Part shown: positions 53,633 through 63,220 of the stretch, piece by piece | Layout of the letters: each line of letters begins with the position of its first letter | Position numbering within the stretch: the stretch's first letter is position 1 | Source of the DNA: Desulfopila sp. IMCC35008 | GTDB lineage: Bacteria > Desulfobacterota > Desulfobulbia > Desulfobulbales > Desulfocapsaceae | DNA length: 64,000 nucleotides | Assembly: GCF_010646885.2 (NCBI RefSeq) | Contig: NZ_CP050700.1 | Span: 3,002,501-3,066,500 of the forward strand | Direction of reading: 5' to 3' | Notes under the pieces: generated by a model | Told to the model about the DNA's origin: nothing | Databases searched by the model: none | Seen by the model: the letters and a program-made list of their open reading frames with translations, nothing else | Translations under genes and position numbers: made by a program

Positions 53633-54226
53633 TTAAACCACTACTGAGCGGACACCATCAATAAACATCTGAACAGACATCATCAGCAGGATCATGCCCA
53701 TCAATTTTTCCATGGCTTGTAATCCTTTCTCGTGGAGTACCCGGAAAAGAAATGGCGCAAACAACAAAATGCCAGAAGAAAGCACCCAGGCCAGCAATAA
53801 GGCAGGTAAGGTTTCAAGTATTGACGATGAGCCTGATTCACTCAGAACCAGTAATGTCGCCAAGGCCGAAGGACCTGCAATCATAGGGATTGCTATCGGC
53901 ACAACCAGCGGTTCTCCGGAAAGACCGAACAGATTCGACCCTTCTCCGGGAAATATCATACGGATTCCGATTACAAAAAAGATAATGGCTCCCGCTATCC
54001 CTACAGCCCCTGCTTCAAGATGCAGCAATTGCAAAAATCGACCACCAATAAACAGGAACGCAAGCAGAATGAGCAGACCGTACCAGGCTTCCCGTATGAT
54101 AATAGCCCGCATTCGCTTCGTCTCCACTTCTTTAAGCATAGACAACAATACGGGAATGTTACCGAATGGATCGAGAACAAAAAAGAGCAGCAAAGCCCTT
54201 GATATTATAGAAACACCTGCTTCCAT
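53633..54226 (-). CDS. MarC-family membrane protein
   Basis: A 197-residue inner-membrane protein with six hydrophobic segments and the MarC signature FFVLDPFGNIPVLL near the N terminus and IAIPMIAGPSALATLLVL later. Function is unknown; MarC itself was once linked to antibiotic resistance without firm proof. No operon partner is seen. Confidence 0.9.
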   Translation of the reverse strand: MEAGVSIISRALLLFFVLDPFGNIPVLLSMLKEVETKRMRAIIIREAWYGLLILLAFLFIGGRFLQLLHLEAGAVGIAGAIIFFVIGIRMIFPGEGSNLFGLSGEPLVVPIAIPMIAGPSALATLLVLSESGSSSILETLPALLLAWVLSSGILLFAPFLFRVLHEKGLQAMEKLMGMILLMMSVQMFIDGVRSVVV

Positions 54227-54396
54227 TGTAATTTCCGTTACACGTCATCAATACAGGTCATATATAAAAATACCGATAGTCACCCGGTCGATAGAAAACA
54301 GAACAATTATTCAGCCAGCGGACTGCTGTCAACACGACTGGCGAGACAACTCTGCAGAGAGAATTACAACCGAATGACTATCGGACCCGGCTGATC

Positions 54397-54606
54397 AGCC
54401 CGAATTTCTCATGAACATCTGTCGAGTTGGTCCTGTACCAGCCCATTGCATTTTGGTACAATTACCTAGTCGAACACGATGTTCACCAAAGGTCAGCCCA
54501 TGTGGCAGCACCTTCTTCAGTATTGTAACAGTGTATCTCGCCTACTATGATTCACTGCCAGAAAACTCGAAACCGATACTGCCTGAACTGATGAATAATT
54601 CGGGCT
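54397..54606. mobile_element. MITE-like element, copy B (210 bp)
   Basis: Ends are 16-base terminal inverted repeats, AGCCCGAATTTCTCAT (54397-54412) and ATGAATAATTCGGGCT (54591-54606), matching in 14 of 16 positions. There is no gene inside. It shares CTCATGAAC, GTTCACCAAAGG and the right-end block with copy A at 40835-40989. The right end touches the stop of the GNAT gene at 54605. No clear target duplication was seen. It is probably mobilised by an IS elsewhere in the genome. Confidence 0.65.
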
Positions 54607-55150
54607 AGAATTCAAGCGAAGCCGAGTTGTGGTGTTGGGTTATCATCCAAGCTGGGAGAGGCAGTTCGTAGTACATCTGATGCCAGGTAAAACCGCCGAA
54701 GTTAGATCTGGAGCGCCCCCCATAACTGAAACCAAGGGCTGAATAAAAGCCAATAAGATCATCTTTGCATAGCAGTACGACCTTCTGCTTCTGTTTCTCC
54801 TCAAGGACCCTGATGATCTTCTCGATCAATTTTCTGCCGATACCCCGTAGCTGGAATTCGGGATGAACGGCCAGGGAAAAGATTACCCCGTTTTTACCAT
54901 TTCGTACATGCCCGACAAGGTTCTTTAGTTCCTCATCGGTAATGTCGTCTTTGTGGGTAGCTCCACTGTTAATCATGCCTATGATGCGGCCATCGAGTTC
55001 AGCTACATAGAACCCGTCGGGATAGACCTCTATCCGTTTTGCCAGATATTCCCTGGTAGCGGCCTCGATCTCTGAATAGCAGAGTTTTTCCAGTGTGGCA
55101 CAACTCTCTACATCGTTTCGTTCGACCCTTCTAATTGTTAACTTATTCAT
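54605..55150 (-). CDS. GNAT N-acetyltransferase
   Basis: A 181-residue GNAT protein (AVHPEFQLRGIGRKLIEKII acetyl-CoA loop, LCKDDLIGFYSALGF). Residues before the stop (ITQHHNSASLEF) may have come from the insertion of the MITE-like element, whose terminal repeat supplies the TAG. The core is intact. Substrate unknown. It diverges from the LysR gene. Confidence 0.85.
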   Translation of the reverse strand: MNKLTIRRVERNDVESCATLEKLCYSEIEAATREYLAKRIEVYPDGFYVAELDGRIIGMINSGATHKDDITDEELKNLVGHVRNGKNGVIFSLAVHPEFQLRGIGRKLIEKIIRVLEEKQKQKVVLLCKDDLIGFYSALGFSYGGRSRSNFGGFTWHQMYYELPLPAWMITQHHNSASLEF

Positions 55151-55271
55151 ACTGTTCGGCCCTTATATATAAAATTAAAACGAGATATTTTTGCATTGAG
55201 GATTGCCACAGTAGCAGAGCCGAAGTAATAAGTATAATATATATAAATAATCCTCTGAATAAGTATCAATT

Positions 55272-56228
55272 ATGCAAACAGACCTGAACCGACTTCGTAT
55301 TTTTTATACTGTATATAGGCTGGATAGTGTCAGTAACGCTGCCAAAAAGCTTAACCTTTCACAACCTGCTGTGAGCCAGCACTTGCAAAAGCTCGAAAAC
55401 GAGCTTGATGTACAGCTTTTTACCCGCACGCACAAAAAACTTATCCCAACCTCTGCAGCGGAGCAGTTATTCAACAAGCTCGAGCCGTTTCTGACCACCT
55501 TACCCGACACCCTCAGGCAGATCCGTCATCCGGCTGACAGTCCATACGGATTGATTCGCCTCGGTGCCCCATATGAATTCGGCCAGGCATATCTACCGGG
55601 AATCTGCCACGCATTCAGGCAAAAATTTCCTGGTGTTTCTTTTTCAATAGGGCTGGATGAATCGCATACCCTCTTAAAGTCCTTGAAAAACGGTCATATC
55701 GATTTTGCCATTATCGACCTGGTTCTGGCCTCATTGCACCTGACAGACTCCCGTAGTGATCTCTACAGTATGGACCCGCTCATCGATGAAGAACTAACGC
55801 TTGTCTGTTCAAGGGAATACTACGACAGGGAAATCCGAGGTAATCACACTTATGAGAACCTGATCCGTAAGGATTTCATATCAGACGAGCATGACGACAT
55901 GTTTCTCCGTCACTGGTTCAGACATCACTTCGAAATAACTGCAGCCAAACCACGCATCGTCATGATGGTGGAAAGCCACCAGGCGAATCTCCGCTGCGTT
56001 AAGCTTGGCATGGGCCTGGCCTTGACATCTTCACATATGGTCTGGCGGGAGATCCGTGACAGCACTATAGTTCCGATCACCACTCCAACCCAGAATGCAA
56101 TCAATACAATATCCCTGGTGCAGCTTCTTGATAAGATCCCCACACAGACTGAAAAAACATTCCACTCCCATATCCGGCGCCATATGCAGCATGAATCGAT
56201 TTTGACTCGATTTAACATCCTGCCATGA
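55272..56228 (+). CDS. LysR-family transcriptional regulator
   Basis: A 318-residue regulator with an N-terminal helix-turn-helix (LRIFYTVYRLDSVSNAAKKLNLSQPAVSQHLQKLENEL) and a periplasmic-binding-type effector domain. It is next to, and convergent with, the molybdopterin oxidoreductase gene, and diverges from the GNAT gene at 54605, whose promoter it may control. The effector is unknown. Confidence 0.93.
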   Translation: MQTDLNRLRIFYTVYRLDSVSNAAKKLNLSQPAVSQHLQKLENELDVQLFTRTHKKLIPTSAAEQLFNKLEPFLTTLPDTLRQIRHPADSPYGLIRLGAPYEFGQAYLPGICHAFRQKFPGVSFSIGLDESHTLLKSLKNGHIDFAIIDLVLASLHLTDSRSDLYSMDPLIDEELTLVCSREYYDREIRGNHTYENLIRKDFISDEHDDMFLRHWFRHHFEITAAKPRIVMMVESHQANLRCVKLGMGLALTSSHMVWREIRDSTIVPITTPTQNAINTISLVQLLDKIPTQTEKTFHSHIRRHMQHESILTRFNILP

Positions 56229-56243
56229 TCCTATGGCTTTTTT

Positions 56244-58304
56244 CTATTCAGGGACCTCCCTGAAGCTTTGGAACTCCCCTAACTGCCTGATAGCCACCCT
56301 CGACTCGTGAAATGTTGGGCCGGCACCAATATCAGTGGTTTTCTGCGAGGTCAGCACATTAATGCCCGGGCTCTGATCATCGCTTTGCCAATACAGGCCC
56401 TCTGCCACGAGTAATCCTGGCTGGGTGTCGCTACTGACCTTTGCACACCGTACTGTTTTACCTCGAAAATTTTGCAAAATCACCTTTTCACCGTCGCTTA
56501 TTGTATATTTATCAGCGTCATCCGGGTGAATCAACACCTCCCCTACATTTCCACTATACCTTTCACCGAATGTAGAGTTCAGCATATCGGCATGGGGCGG
56601 AATGATTAGTTTCAAGGGGAAACGGCTACAGAGATCCTTATCATCAAATTCATCCCCTTCCGACAGGCAGGGAATGGACGATATGCCCTGTTTCACATGA
56701 GCAGAAAACCTGAAAGGAACCTGAAACATCTCCATTGCCGACTGACCAACTCGCTGCCTGGATGACTGATACCAACGGCCGTCCGGATTATCCGGATCAA
56801 ATTCAAAATTCTCCGGGAGCCCCTCCATGGTCGAGACGTATTCACTCAAGCGTTGTTCGACAGTCTGGCTGAAAGGTGCATCTATGTAACCAAGCTCTCT
56901 TGCAACCAGCTGGTATAAATCAAAATTCGACACAGCCTCTCCGACCGGTTCAATAACCCGATCCACACATCCCAGGTAAAAATGGCCATAACCTGTATAC
57001 AGGTCCTTATTCTCCAGAAACGTAGTCGCAGGGATAACCAGGTCTGCATAGCGGGCAGTAGGAGTCATAACCTGCTCGTGAACAATGGTAAAAAGATCTT
57101 CCCGCATCAACCCATTACGCACCATACCGCTGTCCGGTGCCACCGTCAGGGGATTGGAACTATAGACAGATAGGAGTTTGACCGGTGGTTCAAGGGTTGT
57201 CAAGGCGTGACCAAGATGCGCCATATTGACTAAACGTGTCTCTTTTTCGGCCAGTTCCGGAAATCGCAATCGATCGGTATCCCCGGTATATGCCTTTGAT
57301 GACAGCAGCACCCCCTGTCCTGTTTGACCGGAAAAAAGGCCTAGAGCCGCGGCCAGACAGACAATAGCTCGCACACTCATGCCACCGCGTGAATTCCTGC
57401 TGAGCCCTATGCCGATTCGAATAAATGTTGCTGGGTTGTCTTTCAACAATGAAGCAAAAGACGCGATCACTTCTTTTTCAAGGCCACACACCTTATATAT
57501 CTGGTGCCATGACTCTTTCTGCAGATACGCTTCAAGCTCGGCAAAGCCGGTGGTCTGTTCTACCAGCATCTGTCGATCGATTTTTTCTTCCTCAAGCAGG
57601 AACTTCAAGACCCCCAGTGCCAGGCCGCTGTCTCCGCCCGGCAATACCTTCAGGTGCAAGTCACTGCTCCTGGCTGTCTCATTTCGGTACGGGTCGATAA
57701 CAACCAGTTGCGCACCATTTTTACGGGCCTTGGAAATGTATTGCCAGAAGTGCATATTGGACACCCGAACATTTATACCCCAGGCAACGATAAGGCTGCT
57801 CACCTCTGCAACTTCCGGTGGACTACCCGGTATTGATGAACAGTGAAGAGACCATCCTTCCCCAGCCGCAGCAGAGCAGATCGTCTCGATAATTCTGCTG
57901 GTACCAAGTTTATTATAGAGTCCGTATCCGGCATTACGGTTCAACACTCCCATATTGCCCGCATACTGAAACGGGAGGATGGCTTCGCCGCCAAATTGCT
58001 CTTTTGTTTCCTTGAGCTTTGCTGCGAAAAGTGCGATCGCCTCCCTCATGGATATCCTGCGAAATTCACCCGCCCCTTTGGCTCCCGTTCGAACCATGGG
58101 ATACAAAAGCCGGTCCTTGCCATACACCCTCTCATTGTAGCTACGCATCTTACGGCAGATAACGCCATTGGTGTAACCATGATCCGGGTCACCTTTTAAG
58201 GATACAACCCTGTTATCGACCACCTTAGCCAATATGCCGCAACTGTCCGGGCAATCGAGCGGGCATACCGTTTTCTTATATTCAGCCGGAAAGTTCTGTT
58301 TCAT
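56244..58304 (-). CDS. Molybdopterin oxidoreductase, DMSO reductase family
   Basis: A 686-residue catalytic subunit. Start ATG 58304 (MKQNFPAEYKKTV); the eight codons further upstream are unlikely to be coding. The N-terminal [4Fe-4S] motif C14-x3-C18-x3-C22-x27-C50 (CPLDCPDSC) is followed by molybdopterin domains (SSIPGSPPEV, VAWGINVRVSNMHFW) and a C-terminal MGD-binding beta-barrel (VLIHPDDADKYTISDGEKV). No signal peptide or Tat motif, so cytoplasmic. No partner Fe-S or membrane subunit is adjacent; the substrate is unknown. Confidence 0.9.
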   Translation of the reverse strand: MKQNFPAEYKKTVCPLDCPDSCGILAKVVDNRVVSLKGDPDHGYTNGVICRKMRSYNERVYGKDRLLYPMVRTGAKGAGEFRRISMREAIALFAAKLKETKEQFGGEAILPFQYAGNMGVLNRNAGYGLYNKLGTSRIIETICSAAAGEGWSLHCSSIPGSPPEVAEVSSLIVAWGINVRVSNMHFWQYISKARKNGAQLVVIDPYRNETARSSDLHLKVLPGGDSGLALGVLKFLLEEEKIDRQMLVEQTTGFAELEAYLQKESWHQIYKVCGLEKEVIASFASLLKDNPATFIRIGIGLSRNSRGGMSVRAIVCLAAALGLFSGQTGQGVLLSSKAYTGDTDRLRFPELAEKETRLVNMAHLGHALTTLEPPVKLLSVYSSNPLTVAPDSGMVRNGLMREDLFTIVHEQVMTPTARYADLVIPATTFLENKDLYTGYGHFYLGCVDRVIEPVGEAVSNFDLYQLVARELGYIDAPFSQTVEQRLSEYVSTMEGLPENFEFDPDNPDGRWYQSSRQRVGQSAMEMFQVPFRFSAHVKQGISSIPCLSEGDEFDDKDLCSRFPLKLIIPPHADMLNSTFGERYSGNVGEVLIHPDDADKYTISDGEKVILQNFRGKTVRCAKVSSDTQPGLLVAEGLYWQSDDQSPGINVLTSQKTTDIGAGPTFHESRVAIRQLGEFQSFREVPE

Positions 58305-58769
58305 CACTCCATACCTCACATATTGCAATTGTAAGATTACACATTTGCTCTATTGATACCCTGTCGCCTGCATATAGGCAAGGTGGTATCGATATCCCGA
58401 GAAAGACTACCCGGGAAGGATCGATAGATTCCCAAATGTCGTTTTCTATCAACAACCTGATGATTGACTCAACTTGCGGGGCAGGATCCTTCTCTTAAAG
58501 TTACCACTACGTGGTGTGGAAGTATTACCCGGTCTTGAAGGATACCTGCGAAAGGAATACCCACCTGGACAGTCTTGAGCTACGCTGAAATTTACAGATA
58601 TTGTTTTTATCGTACAATATCTAACACATATCTCTCGCCATATTTGTGGAACGTGAATTGCACAATAATCTGAGATGTCAGATTCATAAGTGTCGTGAGG
58701 ACAGTACAAAAAGCTACGGTTGGGAGGAAGTAAGCAGTTAAACATTACATTTGCCGATGGGGAGAGCAT
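58305..58769. other. Intergenic region upstream of the ABC cassette
   Basis: No gene is seen. A 9-bp inverted repeat at 58596-58622 is annotated separately. The region separates two divergent genes, the molybdenum enzyme and the ABC exporter. Confidence 0.4.
58596..58622 (+). promoter_or_regulatory. Inverted-repeat operator for the ABC exporter operon
   Basis: AGATATTGT (58596-58604) and ACAATATCT (58614-58622), a perfect 9-bp inverted repeat with a 9-base centre, resembles a TetR/MarR-type operator. It overlaps a weak promoter: TTGAGC at 58575-58580 and GATATT at 58597-58602 (16-base spacing). Confidence 0.45.
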
Positions 58770-59471
58770 ATGTCACTTGTACAAGCAGAATCACTGGAAA
58801 AGACATACTTTTCCGGAGAAATACCGGTTAACGCAATCAGGGGTGTCGATTTTACAATACAACCGTCATCATTTGTTTCATTTGTTGGCCCCTCAGGAAG
58901 TGGTAAAAGTACACTACTTAACATGATCGGCTGCCTTGACCCTCCCACTCACGGTAATCTTAAAGTTGCAGGTCAGGATGTAAATGCTCTCAACCGAAAG
59001 GAGTCAGCACGTTTCAGGGGGAAACACATCGGCTTCATTTTCCAGGATTTTAATCTTATCCCGGTACTCACTGTTTTTGAAAACATCGAATATCCCTTGC
59101 AGATGGTACAGAATTGGCCAGTTGACAAGCGCAGGCAGCAGGTTGATAAAATGCTTGTCGCTGTAGGTATGGCAGAGCAAACGCACAAATACCCCCATCA
59201 ACTATCAGGGGGGCAGAAACAGCGGGTTGCTGTAGCCAGGGCTCTGGTCACCCAGGCTGAACTGGTTCTTGCTGATGAACCAACAGCAAATCTGGACAGG
59301 GAGACTGCAATGATGATTATTTCCCTGATGAAGCAAATGCGTGATGACTTCGGCACAACCTTTATCTTCTCAACCCATGATCCCAAAATCGTCGCCAACG
59401 CTGAGACGATTTTCACGCTGGAAGACGGCAAACTGTTGGATGGGAACAAGTTGGAGGGTCGTCATGCTTAA
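58770..59471 (+). CDS. LolD/MacB-type ABC transporter ATP-binding protein
   Basis: A 233-residue ATPase: Walker A GPSGSGKSTL (about 37-46), Q-loop FQDFNLIPVLTV, signature LSGGQKQRVAVARAL and Walker B LVLADEPTANLD, then the switch His (STHDP). The family works with an FtsX-like permease to extract or export lipoproteins or small molecules. It overlaps the permease gene by eight bases. Confidence 0.93.
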   Translation: MSLVQAESLEKTYFSGEIPVNAIRGVDFTIQPSSFVSFVGPSGSGKSTLLNMIGCLDPPTHGNLKVAGQDVNALNRKESARFRGKHIGFIFQDFNLIPVLTVFENIEYPLQMVQNWPVDKRRQQVDKMLVAVGMAEQTHKYPHQLSGGQKQRVAVARALVTQAELVLADEPTANLDRETAMMIISLMKQMRDDFGTTFIFSTHDPKIVANAETIFTLEDGKLLDGNKLEGRHA

Positions 59472-60708
59472 TATACTCAAGATCGCTGCCAGGAATCTGC
59501 GCCGTTATCGTAGAAGAACCCTGCTCACGTCCATGCTCATAACCCTTGGAGTTGTGGCGGTGTTACTGTTTATCTCAGTTTCCGGTTCTTTTAAAACAAT
59601 GATGATCGGTCAACTCACCGACTCTATGCTAGGTCACATTCAAATCCATCGGAAAGGGTATCTTTCCTCTATCGACAGCCTGCCGCTCAATCGTAACCTT
59701 AATGCGAAGCAGGCGGCAAAGGTCGAACAGGTGCTCAATGGTAACGAGGCCGTGGAAGCATATTCTCCTCGTATCAAGTTAGGTGCAATGTTCAGTAACT
59801 ACAAGGAGACCACAAACATCAGGCTCAATGCAGTTAATCCACAAATGGAGATGCGAACCGTACCCTTGTTAAAGGATCGTATTATCAAAGGTGAGAAGGA
59901 GGGACTGCTCAAGAAAGGTGAGATTCTTGTTCCGGAACTCATTGCCATGGGCATGAAAATAAAAGTTGGTGATGGAATCGTCCTGGTGGCCACTAACCAG
60001 GATGGTTCGGTTAATGGCCAGTCATTTACGGTTCGTGGCATCCTAGAAGGCATTTCCGGGCCAGGAGGCCGTGATGGGTTTATTCATCTTGAAGATGCTA
60101 TCACCTTGCTGCGCCTGAATGGTAAAGAGGTTAGCGAGATTGCCGTGCGACTAAAAGGTATGGACAAGCTCGATCTTGTCTATGGCGGACTGCAGGCAAC
60201 ACTTGGAGAATTTCGTAACAAAATGGACAAACCTGTTTTCGAGGTCCATACCTGGAAAAAACTGACTCCCTTTTTCAACATCGCCCGCATGATTGACCTT
60301 ATGACTTTTTTTATCAAAATTATGCTGGTAGCCATTGTCCTTGTTGCTATCATGAATGTTATGGTGATGGCTGTCTATGAGCGGATTAATGAAATTGGTA
60401 CCATTGCCGCAATAGGCACAGACCCCTCAAAAATCCTTTGGCTATTTCTTACCGAAGGGCTATTGCTTGGTGTTTTCGGGACCCTGCTCGGGGTTGTCGT
60501 GAGCCTGATTGGTATATGGGGCATTAACATGGCGGAGGTCAGCTTTGATTTTGGCAGGCAAAAAGGCCTCATACTTTCTCCGGCTATCCAGTTGTCTGAT
60601 ATTGTAACTATTTCACTTATTGTCATTGCTATTGCCGTGATAGGGAGTTTGCAGCCGGCATGGAAAGCATCGAAAATGGATCCCATTGAAGCTCTTCGCC
60701 ATGTTTAA
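59464..60708 (+). CDS. FtsX/MacB-like ABC permease (LolE-like)
   Basis: A 414-residue inner-membrane protein from ATG 59464 (MLNILKIAARNLRRYRRRT), one N-terminal helix (about 20-42), a large periplasmic domain (about 45-270) and three C-terminal helices with FtsX-type segments. It pairs with the ATPase upstream. Translation overlaps it, so they are a complex. Confidence 0.9.
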   Translation: MLNILKIAARNLRRYRRRTLLTSMLITLGVVAVLLFISVSGSFKTMMIGQLTDSMLGHIQIHRKGYLSSIDSLPLNRNLNAKQAAKVEQVLNGNEAVEAYSPRIKLGAMFSNYKETTNIRLNAVNPQMEMRTVPLLKDRIIKGEKEGLLKKGEILVPELIAMGMKIKVGDGIVLVATNQDGSVNGQSFTVRGILEGISGPGGRDGFIHLEDAITLLRLNGKEVSEIAVRLKGMDKLDLVYGGLQATLGEFRNKMDKPVFEVHTWKKLTPFFNIARMIDLMTFFIKIMLVAIVLVAIMNVMVMAVYERINEIGTIAAIGTDPSKILWLFLTEGLLLGVFGTLLGVVVSLIGIWGINMAEVSFDFGRQKGLILSPAIQLSDIVTISLIVIAIAVIGSLQPAWKASKMDPIEALRHV

Positions 60709-60727
60709 TACAAATAAGGAGAATATG

Positions 60728-61471
60728 ATGAATAAAATCTTTAGTATAGTTCTTGGTTTGATGTATATGCTCCTCCTCCCTGCTGGAAATATATCAGCAA
60801 TGGAACCTGCTGCAGTTCTGCAGCAGGTAGACAACAATATGCAGCCGGGTACCTATGAGATGTACCGTAAACTTATCAATATAGAGCCAGATGGCCAAAA
60901 AAAAGAATTTGTTCTTTATACAGTGAAAAAAGGACAGGACAAAATGGTGGCCCTGTTTATCTCGCCAGCTTCTGAAAAGGGTCGCTCCACCCTGCGGCTT
61001 GGCGAAAACATGTGGCTGTATATCCCGAATGTCGGGAAACCGATTCGCATTACAAGCCTTCAGTCAGTCATAGGTGGTATCTTTAATAATTCTGACATTC
61101 TTCGACTCGATTTCAGCGCAGAATATGATGCGATTGAAATGACAGAACAGGGAAATCACTACCTATTGGATCTCAAAGCCAAAAACAATTCGGTCGCGTA
61201 TGACAGTCTCAAAATGACGGTGGACACAAGAACCCTGCTGCCTGTCAATATAGAATGTTATGCCGCAAGTGGTATGCTCATCAAGACTTTACATTACTCC
61301 AAAATCAAGGATTTTGGAGGCGGCGTGGTACGACCATCAATGATGGAGACTGACAGTCCTTTACATAAGGGATATAAGTCGGTGATGCTGTTTGCCAAGA
61401 TTACGGAAAGGGAACTGGCAGATGAAGTTTTCTCCTTGAATTTTCTCTCGAGGATTGACGAGCTTCGTTGA
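60728..61471 (+). CDS. LolA-like outer-membrane lipoprotein-sorting protein
   Basis: A 247-residue exported protein. Start at ATG 60728, six bases after AAGGAG (ATG 60725 is nearer). Signal peptide 1-22 (hydrophobic FSIVLGLMYMLLLPAG, cleavage near NISA-ME). The rest is a LolA-type beta sandwich (SFLYTVKKGQDKMVALF-like strands and TRTLLPVNIECY). It likely carries a substrate from the permease across the periplasm toward the outer-membrane barrel protein downstream. Confidence 0.8.
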   Translation: MNKIFSIVLGLMYMLLLPAGNISAMEPAAVLQQVDNNMQPGTYEMYRKLINIEPDGQKKEFVLYTVKKGQDKMVALFISPASEKGRSTLRLGENMWLYIPNVGKPIRITSLQSVIGGIFNNSDILRLDFSAEYDAIEMTEQGNHYLLDLKAKNNSVAYDSLKMTVDTRTLLPVNIECYAASGMLIKTLHYSKIKDFGGGVVRPSMMETDSPLHKGYKSVMLFAKITERELADEVFSLNFLSRIDELR

Positions 61472-62796
61472 TGATGCAGCGAATATTTTCATGTCTCAAG
61501 TTCAGATTTTTTCTTTATTTGCTTTTAGGAATAGGTCAAGCCTGCGGTCCAACTTTTTCCACAGCTGACGAATTCAGCTTCGATGTTGAGGAGTTTGAAA
61601 AGAAATCATTCGAGGCCGGAGGTTACGCCGAGTTTAAGTGGGAGCAGATCAATCTGAACGAGCAAGGGGTCCTGGCCTTGCTGAACCGTTACGACGACCC
61701 TGTTGATCAGGTGGATCGCCTATCTGCGTCCCTGCAACTCAACGGCTCCTATGTCAAGGATATAGTTTCTTTAAACTGGCTGCTCAGTGCGTCAGGGTAT
61801 TATACGGAAGATGAGTGGGATGATTACACCGATGTGTTTGAGGCATATGCTTCCCTCAAGCCAACCAATCACATTAACGGCTCATTTGGTAAAAAATCCT
61901 ACAAGTGGGGCAAAGGCTATGCCTGGAACCCGGTTGGTTTTATCAACAGGATGAAAGACCCCAACAATCCAGATGAAGCTCTCGAGGGATATATCACTGC
62001 AGAAGGGGAAATCATCAGAAGCTATGCCGGTGATTTGCAAACGCTCGCTCTGACAACAGTTATATTACCGGTTTCCGAGAATGTGAATGAGGACTTCGGC
62101 CAGCAGGATAATCTCAACCTGGGGGCCAAGCTCTACCTCCTGTATTTGGATACAGATATTGACTTACTTTTCTATACAGGTGACTCCAGGTCCACCAGGT
62201 TTGGCATAGATTTTTCACGCAATATCACAACAAACTTTGAAATTCACGGAGAATACGCTTATTTCTCAGATTTGGAGAAGGTCTACCTTGAAGAGGGAAG
62301 AGATTCCTACAAAATACAGGATGCAGCCCATTCGGTACTGTTAGGCTTTCGCTACCTTAATGAATTCAACCTTACTTCTATCATCGAATATTATCATAAC
62401 GGAGCCGGATACAGTAGTGAAGAACTTGATATGTTCTATAGTATGGTAACTATGGGCGAGGCCCAATATAGTGAAAGCGGGTCAGACGATATTTTGAGAA
62501 GAGCAATTAAGCTCGGCCAGCAGGGTTATACCAGGCCATTTCTTGGAACTGACTATATCTATGCCCGCTTTTCTCTGAAAGAGCCTGGGGATATACTGTA
62601 TTTTACTCCGGCCCTGACTATGATTTACAACCTGGATGACCAGAGTTACTCAATTACACCAGAGCTACTCTACACCGGTATAACAAACTGGGAAATAAGA
62701 TTGCGTTTTTCCATACTTGGCGGTGGCGAGAACAGCGAATATGGTGAGAAAATGAACCAGAATAAAATAGAACTCAGGCTACGCTGGTTTTTTTGA
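61471..62796 (+). CDS. Outer-membrane beta-barrel protein of the ABC cassette
   Basis: A 441-residue protein with a signal peptide (about 1-30, LYLLLGIGQACG) and many amphipathic strands rich in aromatic residues; it ends in aromatic FF (LRLRWFF), typical for outer-membrane barrels. Start ATG 61471 (or 61474) overlaps the upstream stop by one base (TGATG). With the ATPase, permease and LolA-like carrier it makes an envelope-spanning route; the substrate is unknown. No known porin family was recognised. Confidence 0.75.
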   Translation: MMQRIFSCLKFRFFLYLLLGIGQACGPTFSTADEFSFDVEEFEKKSFEAGGYAEFKWEQINLNEQGVLALLNRYDDPVDQVDRLSASLQLNGSYVKDIVSLNWLLSASGYYTEDEWDDYTDVFEAYASLKPTNHINGSFGKKSYKWGKGYAWNPVGFINRMKDPNNPDEALEGYITAEGEIIRSYAGDLQTLALTTVILPVSENVNEDFGQQDNLNLGAKLYLLYLDTDIDLLFYTGDSRSTRFGIDFSRNITTNFEIHGEYAYFSDLEKVYLEEGRDSYKIQDAAHSVLLGFRYLNEFNLTSIIEYYHNGAGYSSEELDMFYSMVTMGEAQYSESGSDDILRRAIKLGQQGYTRPFLGTDYIYARFSLKEPGDILYFTPALTMIYNLDDQSYSITPELLYTGITNWEIRLRFSILGGGENSEYGEKMNQNKIELRLRWFF

Positions 62797-63220
62797 ACCA
62801 TCTGTATTCAGGATTCGCTCACACGATTCTCGTGCTTCTCGGATAAACCCCGGTGAGCGCGTTCGTGAAGCGGAGAGTAAGGGGCCTGATGAAACTCTTT
62901 TGAAGTTACTGGACCAATAACACAACACCCCTCTTTTCGTTCGACAATACCACAATGAGACTCGGATCATCAAACGGGTTTCTTTTTCAAACAATTCCTG
63001 AATCTCCTGCTTCCCTACTTAAAAAACCGAAAACTGAAATATCCGGGCTACGCTTCGTAACCAGAAGATCTATCATTGCAACGCCCTCTGTAGCTACTAA
63101 CAGCAACTGATCGAAAACGAAGACGAGCAACTGGAGAACCAATATGCTTCTATTTTAGAAATTAAATACAGGAGGAAGGAAGCATATCGATAAAAAAAGA
63201 CTATAAAGGAGGCTGTCAGG
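62797..63220. other. Intergenic region before the aldehyde dehydrogenase
   Basis: No gene or clear terminator was found. A hairpin (CGCTCAC 62816-62822 with GTGAGCG 62853-62859) might end the ABC cassette. The rest contains an AGGAGG-like motif but no matching start. Confidence 0.4.
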
